From the NCBI GenBank assembly GCA_040266995.1, contig JAWRHV010000023.1, positions 95,754 through 159,753 of the forward strand: a DNA stretch of 64,000 nucleotides, given 5' to 3'. The notes below the pieces were generated by a model. It saw only the letters and a list, made by a program, of their open reading frames with translations, made no database searches and was not told the origin of the DNA. Below, one piece after another: positions 49,469 to 57,975 of this stretch. The first letter of the stretch is position 1, and each line of letters starts with the position of its first letter. The stretch is from UBA4312 sp040266995. Lineage in GTDB: Bacteria; Bacillota_I; Bacilli_A; Erysipelotrichales; Erysipelotrichaceae. The position numbers and the translations under genes were made by a program.

Positions 49469-51010
49469 TTATTGTGCTGCTTTGGTCATAATACGGACTA
49501 AAGACAGCGCTTTTTCAGGACATCTTGTATCTCCCAGTTTGAATTTTGGTTTATTTGGACCACGGTAAATACTGCCGCAGGTCACAAATAAACGATGCGC
49601 TTTGACGATTTTTAACAAGGCTGTCGTCGTTTCTTCATGCAGTTTCGGAGAGAAACATTCGATGCCGTCAAAGCCGAACTGCATCATCTCTTCAATTTCC
49701 TGATCAGACACATGATCCAGGTTCCAACTGGACAATACCGCAATACCGTCTGCATCGTGGATTGCATCGATCATATCCTTTACGGAAGGATATTCATATG
49801 GCACATAACAAGGGCCCTGCTGACCGAATACATCCTTCATAAAGTGTTCCCTGGCAATCTTTTCATCCGGATACTCTTTCAGATACTTCTTGACAAAGGA
49901 AAGTTCCCGGACTCTTCGGTTATTAAAGACCATCGTTGTGATATCATACGGCGTAATAGTCTGGAAGCGCGATTTGGATAACAGGGACTCTGTATCAATT
50001 TCTATACCGCAATATTCTTCGAACAAGCGGACCCTCTCCAGTGAGATGGATTTCTCTCGTCGTAAAGATTCAGCTTCGATGGTTTCGAAGATATCCTTGT
50101 TCCAATCAATATAATACCCCAGTACACGAACACGGATATCCCCATATTGTGTATCGATTTCCACGCCCGGGATATATTGAATATCATAAAGCGGGGCAAA
50201 GCGAACAGCCGCCGCATTGGCACGTGCACAGTTTTTATCGGTAATGGAAATGATTTCCATTCCCGCCTCCTTGGCTTGTTTGAATAAATCTTCCACATCA
50301 TAATAACCATCTTCGCTGTACCGCGATAAGATGTGGAGATCGATCGGGCAAACTTCTGTAGTATTCACCGGCTTGGGAATGGTTTCCGGCTTCGGTCTAG
50401 CGGAAATCGGTAGGATCTCCGGATCAAATTGAATATCCTCTTCCAATGGTTCCCGCACAGTCATCGTATGGAAGATCAGATCCACAATGGATTGCTGATA
50501 CGGTGTGATCAATACACACAATCCGTTAGCTAACCACCATAAGATCAAACCAGGCGTTTTAAAGAAGTAGCCGATGACCATAATCGGGATACCGACCCCC
50601 AAGGCCTGATGAAGAATTAAAGTTAACGGAGGGACTTCCCTTTTATCCATCCGAACAATCTTCAGATCCGTAAAAACATGCCCAAACGATTGTCCTTTTG
50701 TATAGACAGTAAAAAAGCCTAAACCGATGACACTGACCACAAACAACAGGGCAAACATGATATAGAACAACAAGTCAAAAAAGTTCGGTGGAATCAATCC
50801 GCATATAATCAGAAGAAATTCGATCACCCAAATATAAACCGGTAATAAACAAACATTTATATCTATTAAAAACGCAAAGAAGTGTGAAGTATAGTCGGAT
50901 ACATTTCGTGTTAACGGCTGGGCAGCACGATAGCCTCCTGCTCTATACAGCTTTGACTTCTCTAAAAAATAAGCGTGTGTAAGATCTTTAAAACTGTATT
51001 TTTTACTCAT
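49469..51010 (-). CDS. RDD-domain membrane protein fused to a PHP-like domain
   Basis: The start at 51010 (MSKKYSFKDL) has AGAAAGG upstream. The product is 513 residues. Residues about 38-185 form an RDD domain with three or four membrane helices (GQSFGHVFTDLKIV). After a proline-rich linker, residues about 222-500 form a PHP-like domain (PIDLHILSRYSEDG, VEIDTQYGDIRVRVLGYY), as in RNase AM/YciV-type phosphoesterases. However, the H-x-H metal motif reads H226-I-L228, and the TDH motif reads T257-D258-K259. Two metal ligands appear lost, so catalysis is doubtful. The fusion of the two domains is unusual. Confidence 0.8.
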   Translation of the reverse strand: MSKKYSFKDLTHAYFLEKSKLYRAGGYRAAQPLTRNVSDYTSHFFAFLIDINVCLLPVYIWVIEFLLIICGLIPPNFFDLLFYIMFALLFVVSVIGLGFFTVYTKGQSFGHVFTDLKIVRMDKREVPPLTLILHQALGVGIPIMVIGYFFKTPGLILWWLANGLCVLITPYQQSIVDLIFHTMTVREPLEEDIQFDPEILPISARPKPETIPKPVNTTEVCPIDLHILSRYSEDGYYDVEDLFKQAKEAGMEIISITDKNCARANAAAVRFAPLYDIQYIPGVEIDTQYGDIRVRVLGYYIDWNKDIFETIEAESLRREKSISLERVRLFEEYCGIEIDTESLLSKSRFQTITPYDITTMVFNNRRVRELSFVKKYLKEYPDEKIAREHFMKDVFGQQGPCYVPYEYPSVKDMIDAIHDADGIAVLSSWNLDHVSDQEIEEMMQFGFDGIECFSPKLHEETTTALLKIVKAHRLFVTCGSIYRGPNKPKFKLGDTRCPEKALSLVRIMTKAAQ

Positions 51011-51049
51011 TTTGACAAACCTTTCTCGCTTTATTATACAAAAAAACCT

Positions 51050-51074
51050 GTTATAAAAAAAGGGCTTATGCCCT
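51050..51074 (-). terminator. Rho-independent terminator after the surface protein gene
   Basis: AAAGGGC and GCCCTTT form a 7-bp stem (51058-51064 and 51069-51075) with seven T residues following on the minus strand; it separates the surface protein gene from the RDD-PHP gene. Confidence 0.82.
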
Positions 51075-52610
51075 TTATGCTTGTGTTGCCATCCGTCTCT
51101 TGTCATCCATAACCGCAATCAGTCCGATGACAGATGCGCCCATCAGGATTGTATACATCGCTTCACTGGTGGATACACCGGTCTGTACATTACCACCATA
51201 ATAGATTTGTTTGGCTTCATATAGTAAGTGGTTATATGTCTTGTTGACATCCTGTGTCAGAATGGAGTTGACCTGTGCCCTTTCCACTGTCGTTAAAGCG
51301 TTCCAGGCTGTAGCCGCATTCATAATGCGGACGTAGTTTGAAGCGTTGGCAGAACTATATACGTTTCCGCTGCCATCCGTCAAATTTTCATCCACGAATT
51401 CCTGCGCCGTTGAACTCTTCTGTGTCTTTTTGGCTTCCACTTGTTCGTTCTGTGGTTGTGCCGGAGCATGGTAAGCCAACGGTTGTTCCAGTACCGCCTG
51501 CTCTACAGTATCCACTACATATAAGGAGAAGCTGTTTACCTGCACAGTAACGGCACTGCCTGTATTCGGATCAATGGATACCGGGGAACTGACAGCCTGC
51601 GCCGCACTGGCCGGTGTCTCCATATGATAAATCTGTAATGACGTAGAATTTTCCGCCAGGATCGGTGTCCCGGCCTCCACGGTAAAGGTCACCTGTACTT
51701 CTTTGGCTGGCTGTACTTCTTTTCCTTCTTTGTCATAGAAAGTAATTTCAAATCCGATCGTTCCTGTATCATCTTTTCGCCCCGTCGCATTTTTAACCGC
51801 ATTGTCAATCGAAGGCCCTACCATCGGTGTAATCGTCAATGTGGTTCCTTCTTCAAATGCATCCGCCGGTGCGCTGACATCCACGCGTACGCCCTGGTAA
51901 GAAGCGCTGCCGCTCAATCCGGTTGCCGTTTTTTCTTCCGGCTGCTCGACTTCAACTTTTTCTTCCGGTTCGGCTAATTCAGATTCTTCTTCAGACTTCT
52001 CTTTTTTCTGTTCCGCTTTTACCTCGGGTTCGCTCTCTTGCTTTTCCGAGCTCTCTTCTTTTTCTGAGATCTCTTCTTTTTCTTCCGGTTGTTCCTGTAC
52101 CGGAGTTTCCGGTTCCGTCTTCACTTCCGGCTGTTCCTGTGCCTGGGTTTCCGGTTCCGTTGTTACTTCCGTATTTTCTTCAGGAGCCGGTTGTGCTGTA
52201 TTCTCCGGTTGCTGCGTTTCCGCCAATACCTGATTCTGGATCATCTGTGCTTCGTAAACATAGGCACTATATGTCTTGCCGGTCTGATAATAAACCGCAT
52301 TATCAATCATGACCTGTACGTCGTATGTGTATGTATCATATACACTCTTTCCGGACAGGATCAAAGCATAGTTGGTTTCATCGACAACCTGAATGATCTG
52401 CAGATGTGATGTTCCATAGACGGTATCATAAACAGTTCGGCTTAAATACATATCTATAAACGCCTGGGGATCCGTCATTGTCGTTATCGGTGTATAAGGC
52501 ATCATTGGATCTTCTGTCTCATCGGCCAAGATACCGATCGTCAGTCCGTTCATCGCTAAGCCGGTTGACAAAAGAATCGATGCCATTGTTTTCTTTGCTG
52601 CTTTTTTCAT
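51075..52610 (-). CDS. Secreted, probably cell-wall-anchored surface protein
   Basis: 511 residues. Residues 1-29 form a signal peptide (KKAAKKTMASILLSTGLAM). A unique N-terminal region of about 100 residues follows, then a long Glu/Pro/Lys linker (about 133-230). Residues about 232-370 resemble the domain found in many Gram-positive surface proteins that follows a start like GVRVDVSAPADAFEEGT (a ZU5-like beta domain). The C-terminus has N-V-Q-T-G at 474-478, a hydrophobic segment (484-501) and KRR (504-506), the layout of a sortase signal of the NxQTG kind. Adhesion or a wall role is inferred. Confidence 0.78.
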   Translation of the reverse strand: MKKAAKKTMASILLSTGLAMNGLTIGILADETEDPMMPYTPITTMTDPQAFIDMYLSRTVYDTVYGTSHLQIIQVVDETNYALILSGKSVYDTYTYDVQVMIDNAVYYQTGKTYSAYVYEAQMIQNQVLAETQQPENTAQPAPEENTEVTTEPETQAQEQPEVKTEPETPVQEQPEEKEEISEKEESSEKQESEPEVKAEQKKEKSEEESELAEPEEKVEVEQPEEKTATGLSGSASYQGVRVDVSAPADAFEEGTTLTITPMVGPSIDNAVKNATGRKDDTGTIGFEITFYDKEGKEVQPAKEVQVTFTVEAGTPILAENSTSLQIYHMETPASAAQAVSSPVSIDPNTGSAVTVQVNSFSLYVVDTVEQAVLEQPLAYHAPAQPQNEQVEAKKTQKSSTAQEFVDENLTDGSGNVYSSANASNYVRIMNAATAWNALTTVERAQVNSILTQDVNKTYNHLLYEAKQIYYGGNVQTGVSTSEAMYTILMGASVIGLIAVMDDKRRMATQA

Positions 52611-52681
52611 GGAATACCTCCCATCAATTCAATCTTTATTTTACCCTAAAAACCATAAAAGGTCTAGTATTGCCCTTGACC

Positions 52682-52718
52682 CAAAAAAGACTTATCTGCT
52701 CTACGTCAGATAAGTCTT
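52682..52718 (-). terminator. Rho-independent terminator after glgP
   Basis: A 12-bp stem (52687-52698 with 52707-52718) and TTTTTT on the minus strand follow the glgP gene. Confidence 0.88.
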
Positions 52719-52729
52719 AGTCATTAAAT

Positions 52730-55141
52730 TTAGTTATCAAATTGAATTCGATCAAGATGCCAGATATCCCGACTGTATTCAAGAATCGTACGGTCACTGG
52801 AGAAGTATCCTGACTTCGCAATATTGATCAACATGGTCCGAGCCCATTTATGTGTATCACGATAACGTGCTTCCACCTTTCCCTGGGCATCCAAATATGA
52901 ATTGAAGTCTGCCATAACAAAAAATTCATCGTTCTTCGTCATTAAATCATTGTAGATCAGACGGAATTCATCCATATTGTTGGACCAGTATCCATTACGC
53001 AGGGAATCCACGACTTCACGAATGTTTTCGTGTTCGCTGTAATAATTCCATGAGCTGTAAGAGTTTTCGTGTTTGATCCAGTTGATATCTTCCACACGCA
53101 GTCCGAAGATCTGAGCATTTTCTTCACCAACCTGTTCAACGATTTCCACGTTGGCTCCATCCAGCGTTCCCAACGTCAAGGCACCATTCATCATATACTT
53201 CATGTTTCCGGTACCACTGGCTTCCTTACCGGCTGTCGAGATTTGTTCACTTACATCCGCAGCGTTCAGCAGAATTTCTGCAACAGATACGGAATAGTTA
53301 GGAATAAATACAACTTTTAAGAATTCGTTGGTCTCCGGATCCGCATTAACTTTTTCTGCTACGATATTGATCAGCTTGATAATTTCTTTTGCCAATTCAT
53401 AGCTTGGCGCTGCTTTCGCAGAGAAGAAGAATGTTCTTGGATAAATGCGGAAATTCGGATCCTTTTTCATGCGCATATACAGGTGCATGACCGCAAAGAT
53501 ATTCAAAAGCTGTCTCTTATAGGCATGCAGACGTTTCGCCTGGCAGTCAAAGATCGAATCCACATTGACTTCAATACCTAATGTTTCCTTGACATATTCA
53601 GCCAAAATCTGTTTTCTTTCTCTTTTTACCTGCATGAAACGGTCTTGTACAATCGGATCATCAACATAAGCCATCAGATCTTCCAGTTTTTCCGGATGAC
53701 TTTTAAACGCATCTCCGATGGTCTCCTCCAACAGTTTAGTCAACTGAGGATTGGAGTACATCAGCCATCTACGGTGCGTAATACCATTGGTTTTGTTGTT
53801 AAAACGATCCGGATAAATCTGTGCAAAATCTTTAAATACATCATCGACCAGAATCTTTGAATGGATGGCAGCCACGCCGTTAACGCTGTGACTTCCGACA
53901 ATGGCCAGATGCGCCATATGCACATTTCCATCACGTAAAATCGCAACATTCTGATAAATATTGCATAGTCCTAAATGATCCACAAAGAATTTAAAACGAT
54001 GTTCGATTTCTTCGATGATCATATAAATTCTAGGCAGTAATTTCTGCACTGTGGCAATAGGCCATTTTTCCAGTGCTTCCGACATAACCGTATGATTTGT
54101 ATAAGCTACGGTTTTCTTGACGATTTCCCAAGCCTGATCCCATTCATAGTCATAATCATCCAACAGGATACGAAGCAATTCCGGGATAACCAATACAGGA
54201 TGTGTATCATTCAGCTGAATTGCTACTTTATCCCCTAAGTTATCCAGAGATGGATACGCACGCAAATGTGTTTCGATGATCTGAGCCAGTCCGGCTGCAA
54301 CAAAGAAGTACTCCTGCTTCAAACGCAGTTCCTTTCCTTCAATTGTTGAATCATCCGGATATACATTGTTGGTCAAAGCCATAACATCGTTCAGATATTT
54401 ACTCGTTTCCTTGGTCGGTGCCGTATCTTCATCCACTGTGGCATCCCATAAACGCAACGTATTTGTCGTCTTTGTATGATAACCGATAATCGGTTCATCA
54501 TACGGCACAGCCGATACGACAAAATCCGGGTGATGGTATGTCACAAATTTTCCATGATCGCCGACAAATCCGTCAACATATCCTCCAAAACGAACTTTCA
54601 TCGTGTGATGAGGCTTCCATACTTCCCATACGTTTCCGTACTTCATCCAATGATCCAGCATTTCCACCTGTTCGTTATTTTCAATCTTCTGTTTAAACAA
54701 GCCATAACGATAACGGATACAGTTTCCATGTCCACACAGATCCAAAGAAGCTAATGAATCCATGAAGCAAGCAGCCAGTCGTCCCAGACCACCATTTCCT
54801 AATCCTGCATCGCTTTCCATTTTCTCCAACTCATTGATATCCATGTCCAGTGATTCCAGACCGGATTTAACAACATCATATACTCCGAGGTTCATCAAGT
54901 TGTTGGTTAATAAACGTCCCATCAAGAATTCCATTGAAAAATAGTACAATTGTTTTGTCTGGTGTTTTTTTACGGCGTTCTTTGATTCCTTCCAGTTCAT
55001 ATTCGCATAGTCACGAACCATCGTTCCTAATGCCAAATATCTTTCGATATTCTTCGTTTCTTCAAAGTCACGCCCAAACATCTGTGAAGCTGTTTCTTTA
55101 AACCGCTCTACAAACACCTTTTCTGACTCAAATCCGTTCAT
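52730..55141 (-). CDS. glgP: Glycogen/starch phosphorylase
   Basis: 803 residues, usual length. It releases glucose-1-phosphate from alpha-1,4-glucans. Marks: LGNGGLGRLAACFMDSLASL, the pyridoxal-phosphate signature EASGTGNMKYMMNGALTLGTLDGANVE, and KRLHAYKRQLLN. Only this glycogen gene is in the window; synthase and branching genes are absent. TTGGAGG precedes the start, and TATAAT lies 28 bases upstream of it, but no clear -35 box was found. It has a strong terminator. Confidence 0.96.
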   Translation of the reverse strand: MNGFESEKVFVERFKETASQMFGRDFEETKNIERYLALGTMVRDYANMNWKESKNAVKKHQTKQLYYFSMEFLMGRLLTNNLMNLGVYDVVKSGLESLDMDINELEKMESDAGLGNGGLGRLAACFMDSLASLDLCGHGNCIRYRYGLFKQKIENNEQVEMLDHWMKYGNVWEVWKPHHTMKVRFGGYVDGFVGDHGKFVTYHHPDFVVSAVPYDEPIIGYHTKTTNTLRLWDATVDEDTAPTKETSKYLNDVMALTNNVYPDDSTIEGKELRLKQEYFFVAAGLAQIIETHLRAYPSLDNLGDKVAIQLNDTHPVLVIPELLRILLDDYDYEWDQAWEIVKKTVAYTNHTVMSEALEKWPIATVQKLLPRIYMIIEEIEHRFKFFVDHLGLCNIYQNVAILRDGNVHMAHLAIVGSHSVNGVAAIHSKILVDDVFKDFAQIYPDRFNNKTNGITHRRWLMYSNPQLTKLLEETIGDAFKSHPEKLEDLMAYVDDPIVQDRFMQVKRERKQILAEYVKETLGIEVNVDSIFDCQAKRLHAYKRQLLNIFAVMHLYMRMKKDPNFRIYPRTFFFSAKAAPSYELAKEIIKLINIVAEKVNADPETNEFLKVVFIPNYSVSVAEILLNAADVSEQISTAGKEASGTGNMKYMMNGALTLGTLDGANVEIVEQVGEENAQIFGLRVEDINWIKHENSYSSWNYYSEHENIREVVDSLRNGYWSNNMDEFRLIYNDLMTKNDEFFVMADFNSYLDAQGKVEARYRDTHKWARTMLINIAKSGYFSSDRTILEYSRDIWHLDRIQFDN

Positions 55142-55203
55142 ATCTTTTCCTCCAAACTATGTCATTATACTAAAAGTAATAACAAATTGGAAGTAAAAAT
55201 TAA

Positions 55204-55701
55204 TTATTGACCTTTTTGGACATCCATTGTCCAATAATACCCCAGCTGCCTTTTTGTCTCGATATACGGTTTCCCATGGTAAGATCCAACCAGTTTTTTT
55301 ACATTGGACATGTGAACTGTCAGCGTATTATCCTGTATCAGATGCTTCGTATAACCCTCCAGGTATTCAATGAGCACCGGTCTGGTCAATACGCGGTGTG
55401 GATTGGTCATCAACAAATCAAGAAGATACGTTTCCTGCGCCGATATATGTGTTACTACATTATTTTTCTTCATTGTACGATCCGCACAGTTTACTTCCAG
55501 ATCTCCGCTTCTATACAGATGTTTCGACTTTCCCGCATCCTTTAATGTATGATATATCCCTATTTGTTCTTTCACATTCAATGAATTCCGGATATCCCTT
55601 TCTATATATACATCCTGTCCATCAAAGGACTGACAGATCATTCCTCTTTCTTTAATAATCTGCTCTGCCACAGACGCATCAAAGTCAAACATTATTTTCA
55701 T
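55204..55701 (-). CDS. Orphan winged-helix (OmpR-type) DNA-binding protein
   Basis: 165 residues. Residues about 63-157 form the OmpR/PhoB-type winged helix (LEVNCADRTMKKN, ISAQETYLLDLLMTNPHRVLTRPVLIEYL, TLTVHMSNVKKLVG, KPYIETKRQLGYYW). The first 60 residues are not a receiver domain: they lack the phospho-acceptor pattern and are too short, and resemble no family I know. No kinase gene is adjacent. It may sense something directly or bind DNA constitutively. It follows glgP's start region on the same strand, with its own AGGAGG site. Confidence 0.75.
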   Translation of the reverse strand: MKIMFDFDASVAEQIIKERGMICQSFDGQDVYIERDIRNSLNVKEQIGIYHTLKDAGKSKHLYRSGDLEVNCADRTMKKNNVVTHISAQETYLLDLLMTNPHRVLTRPVLIEYLEGYTKHLIQDNTLTVHMSNVKKLVGSYHGKPYIETKRQLGYYWTMDVQKGQ

Positions 55702-55770
55702 AGAACCTTCCTCCTAATAACCTACTATCTATAGATTGACAGTTTTAAGTGAATAAATCCTTAAAAAGGA

Positions 55771-55800
55771 TAAAAAAAATGGAAAAAATCCATTTTTTTG
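55771..55800 (-). terminator. Rho-independent terminator after divIC
   Basis: AAAAAAATGG and CCATTTTTTT form a stem with A-rich and T-rich ends just past the divIC stop. Confidence 0.8.
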
Positions 55801-55801
55801 C

Positions 55802-56107
55802 TTATTCCTCTGTACTAGGAAACTTGAAGACCTGTTCTCCCTCCTTGGTAACCAAATATTTTCCCCGGGCTATATATTCAATATAATCCGGATCGGAAAG
55901 ATTCTTTTTCTTAGCTTCCAGCTCCTTTTTCTCTTTTTTAAGCTCCTTGTTCTTTTCCTCTGTCTCCCGAATACTGATATGCAGATCGAATGTCGTTTTT
56001 AACTCCTGGATTCCAGCCCAAATCAGAACACCGGAAACAATGACAAGAAAGAGATAAAAAAATGTATGTCGCCGTTTTTTCGAGGTTTTCTTTTTGTTCT
56101 TGGCCAT
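55802..56107 (-). CDS. divIC: Septum formation initiator family protein (DivIC/FtsB-like)
   Basis: 101 residues. A basic N-terminus (KKKTSKKRR), one membrane helix (about 16-33) and a coiled coil rich in Glu and Lys (about 38-70) followed by DYIEYIARGKYLVTKEGE, the block shared by FtsB/DivIC. Such proteins link FtsL and FtsQ/DivIB at the division site. AAAAGGAGG precedes the ATG. It closes an operon with mnmG (14-base gap). Confidence 0.88.
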   Translation of the reverse strand: MAKNKKKTSKKRRHTFFYLFLVIVSGVLIWAGIQELKTTFDLHISIRETEEKNKELKKEKKELEAKKKNLSDPDYIEYIARGKYLVTKEGEQVFKFPSTEE

Positions 56108-56121
56108 ATTCCTCCTTTTCG

Positions 56122-57972
56122 TTATGAGCGTACACGCATAGCCAGAATCGCTATATCACTGGGATTGATCCCGGATATCCGGCTGGCCTGCCCTAATGTC
56201 TCCGGTCGGATCTGATCCAGCTTTTGTCTGGCTTCCAAAGATAAGTTATCAAAATGAATATAATCAATATCCTTTGGTAAACGCACCGCATCCATCTGTG
56301 CCAGATGCTCTGCATCCCGTTTGGCTTTTTTGATATATCCCTCATATTTCACTTCGATCTCTATCTGTTTTTCTACAGAAGGATCATAGTTTTTATCGAT
56401 AAATGGACGAAGTCCTTCGATTGTCACCTTTGGACGACGCAGCAGTTCTATCACACTGCATCCCCGTACCAATGGTGAAAAGCCCAAAGATTGTAGATAG
56501 GCATTGATCCCGGCCTGTGGTTTAATATGCACCTGCTGCAGTTCTTCGGCTGCCTGTCGCAGCTGCTCCATCTTCTGACAATATTGATCGTAACGCGCCT
56601 GGGAAACCGCTCCGATCTTATATCCGATTTCCAATAGTCTTTGATCCGCATTATCATGCCGTAGAAGCAGACGATACTCAGCCCGGGATGTTAACAGACG
56701 GTATGGCTCCTTTGTTCCTTTGGTACAAAGATCATCGATCATGACGCCTATGTATGCTTGGTCTCTACGTAAAATAAAAGGTTCTTTTTCATCCAGTTTC
56801 AAAGCTGCATTGATTCCCGCCATCAAACCTTGTCCGGCAGCTTCTTCATAACCGCTGGTTCCGTTTACCTGCCCGGCTGTAAACAAGTTCTCTACGATTT
56901 TGTTTTCCATGGAAGGCTTCATCTGCAACGGATCAATGGCATCGTACTCGATTGCGTACGCATATTTTTTGATGACACAATTTTCCAGTCCCGGTAAAGA
57001 ATGAACCATTTGTTCCTGTACCTCCACCGGCATAGAGGAAGAGAATCCCTGTATATAGGTCGTATCCATTTCCAGCGATTCAGGTTCTAAGAACAGCTGG
57101 TGCCTTGGTTTATCGGAAAACCGAACCAGCTTGTCTTCAATACTCGGGCAATACCGAGGGCCGACGCCCTTGACCAGCCCGGAATACATAGCCGAATCGT
57201 GGATATGTTGGCGAATGATCTCATGTGTTTTCGGTGTTGTATAAATCAGATGGCAGACTTGCTGCTGTTCAAAAGGCAGGACCTGATCCGGCGTCGTTGT
57301 CTCGCTGAAACGCAGAAAGGATGGCGTTCCCGGTTGAACTGTGGATCGTGTGAAATCGATCGATTCTGTCAGCACTCTGGGAGGCGTTCCCGTCTTTAAG
57401 CGAAAGGTGCGGATGCCGGCTTTACGCAGGCTTTCCGATAAAGTATCGACTGTCGGCTGCTCCTCCGGGCCAGATTTTACGGCTGTATGCCCTCGTAGAA
57501 CAGAGCTGGACATATACGTTCCGGATGTAAGAATGACAGCCTTCGCATCATATTTGGTACCATCTGTACACAGGATCCCTGTCACTTTTTGTTCTTTCAC
57601 GCATACTTCAGCTACCGCTTTTTCAACGACCGTCAGATTTTCAGTGTGCAGAAGCACTTTTTTTATAAATCGTTTATAAGCTATTTTATCGCTTTGTACA
57701 CGCAATGACCAGACCCCCGGTCCCTTTGTGGTGTTGAGCATCTTGAACTGTAAAGCCGTGCGATCTGCCGCAACGGGCATCAATCCTCCCAAAGCGTCGA
57801 TTTCCCGAACAACGATGCCTTTTGCCGGTCCGCCTACGCTTGGATTACACGGCATGGAACCGGCCATATCAATGGATATGGTAAACAAAGCCGTCTTTTT
57901 ATTCATACGAGCACTGGCCATCGCTGCTTCTATGCCTGCATGGCCTGCCCCAATCACAATTACATCATACAT
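56122..57972 (-). CDS. mnmG: tRNA uridine-5-carboxymethylaminomethyl modification enzyme MnmG
   Basis: 616 residues, full length. MnmG (GidA) is an FAD enzyme that, with MnmE, modifies the wobble uridine of several tRNAs. Marks: VIGAGHAGIEAAMASARM, MPCNPSVGGPAKG, YCPSIEDKLVRF, GQVNGTSGYEEAAGQGLMAGINA and the C-terminal IRPETLGQASRISGINPSD. It follows the flippase gene by 3 bases and is followed by divIC. Confidence 0.96.
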   Translation of the reverse strand: MYDVIVIGAGHAGIEAAMASARMNKKTALFTISIDMAGSMPCNPSVGGPAKGIVVREIDALGGLMPVAADRTALQFKMLNTTKGPGVWSLRVQSDKIAYKRFIKKVLLHTENLTVVEKAVAEVCVKEQKVTGILCTDGTKYDAKAVILTSGTYMSSSVLRGHTAVKSGPEEQPTVDTLSESLRKAGIRTFRLKTGTPPRVLTESIDFTRSTVQPGTPSFLRFSETTTPDQVLPFEQQQVCHLIYTTPKTHEIIRQHIHDSAMYSGLVKGVGPRYCPSIEDKLVRFSDKPRHQLFLEPESLEMDTTYIQGFSSSMPVEVQEQMVHSLPGLENCVIKKYAYAIEYDAIDPLQMKPSMENKIVENLFTAGQVNGTSGYEEAAGQGLMAGINAALKLDEKEPFILRRDQAYIGVMIDDLCTKGTKEPYRLLTSRAEYRLLLRHDNADQRLLEIGYKIGAVSQARYDQYCQKMEQLRQAAEELQQVHIKPQAGINAYLQSLGFSPLVRGCSVIELLRRPKVTIEGLRPFIDKNYDPSVEKQIEIEVKYEGYIKKAKRDAEHLAQMDAVRLPKDIDYIHFDNLSLEARQKLDQIRPETLGQASRISGINPSDIAILAMRVRS

Positions 57973-57975
57973 AAT

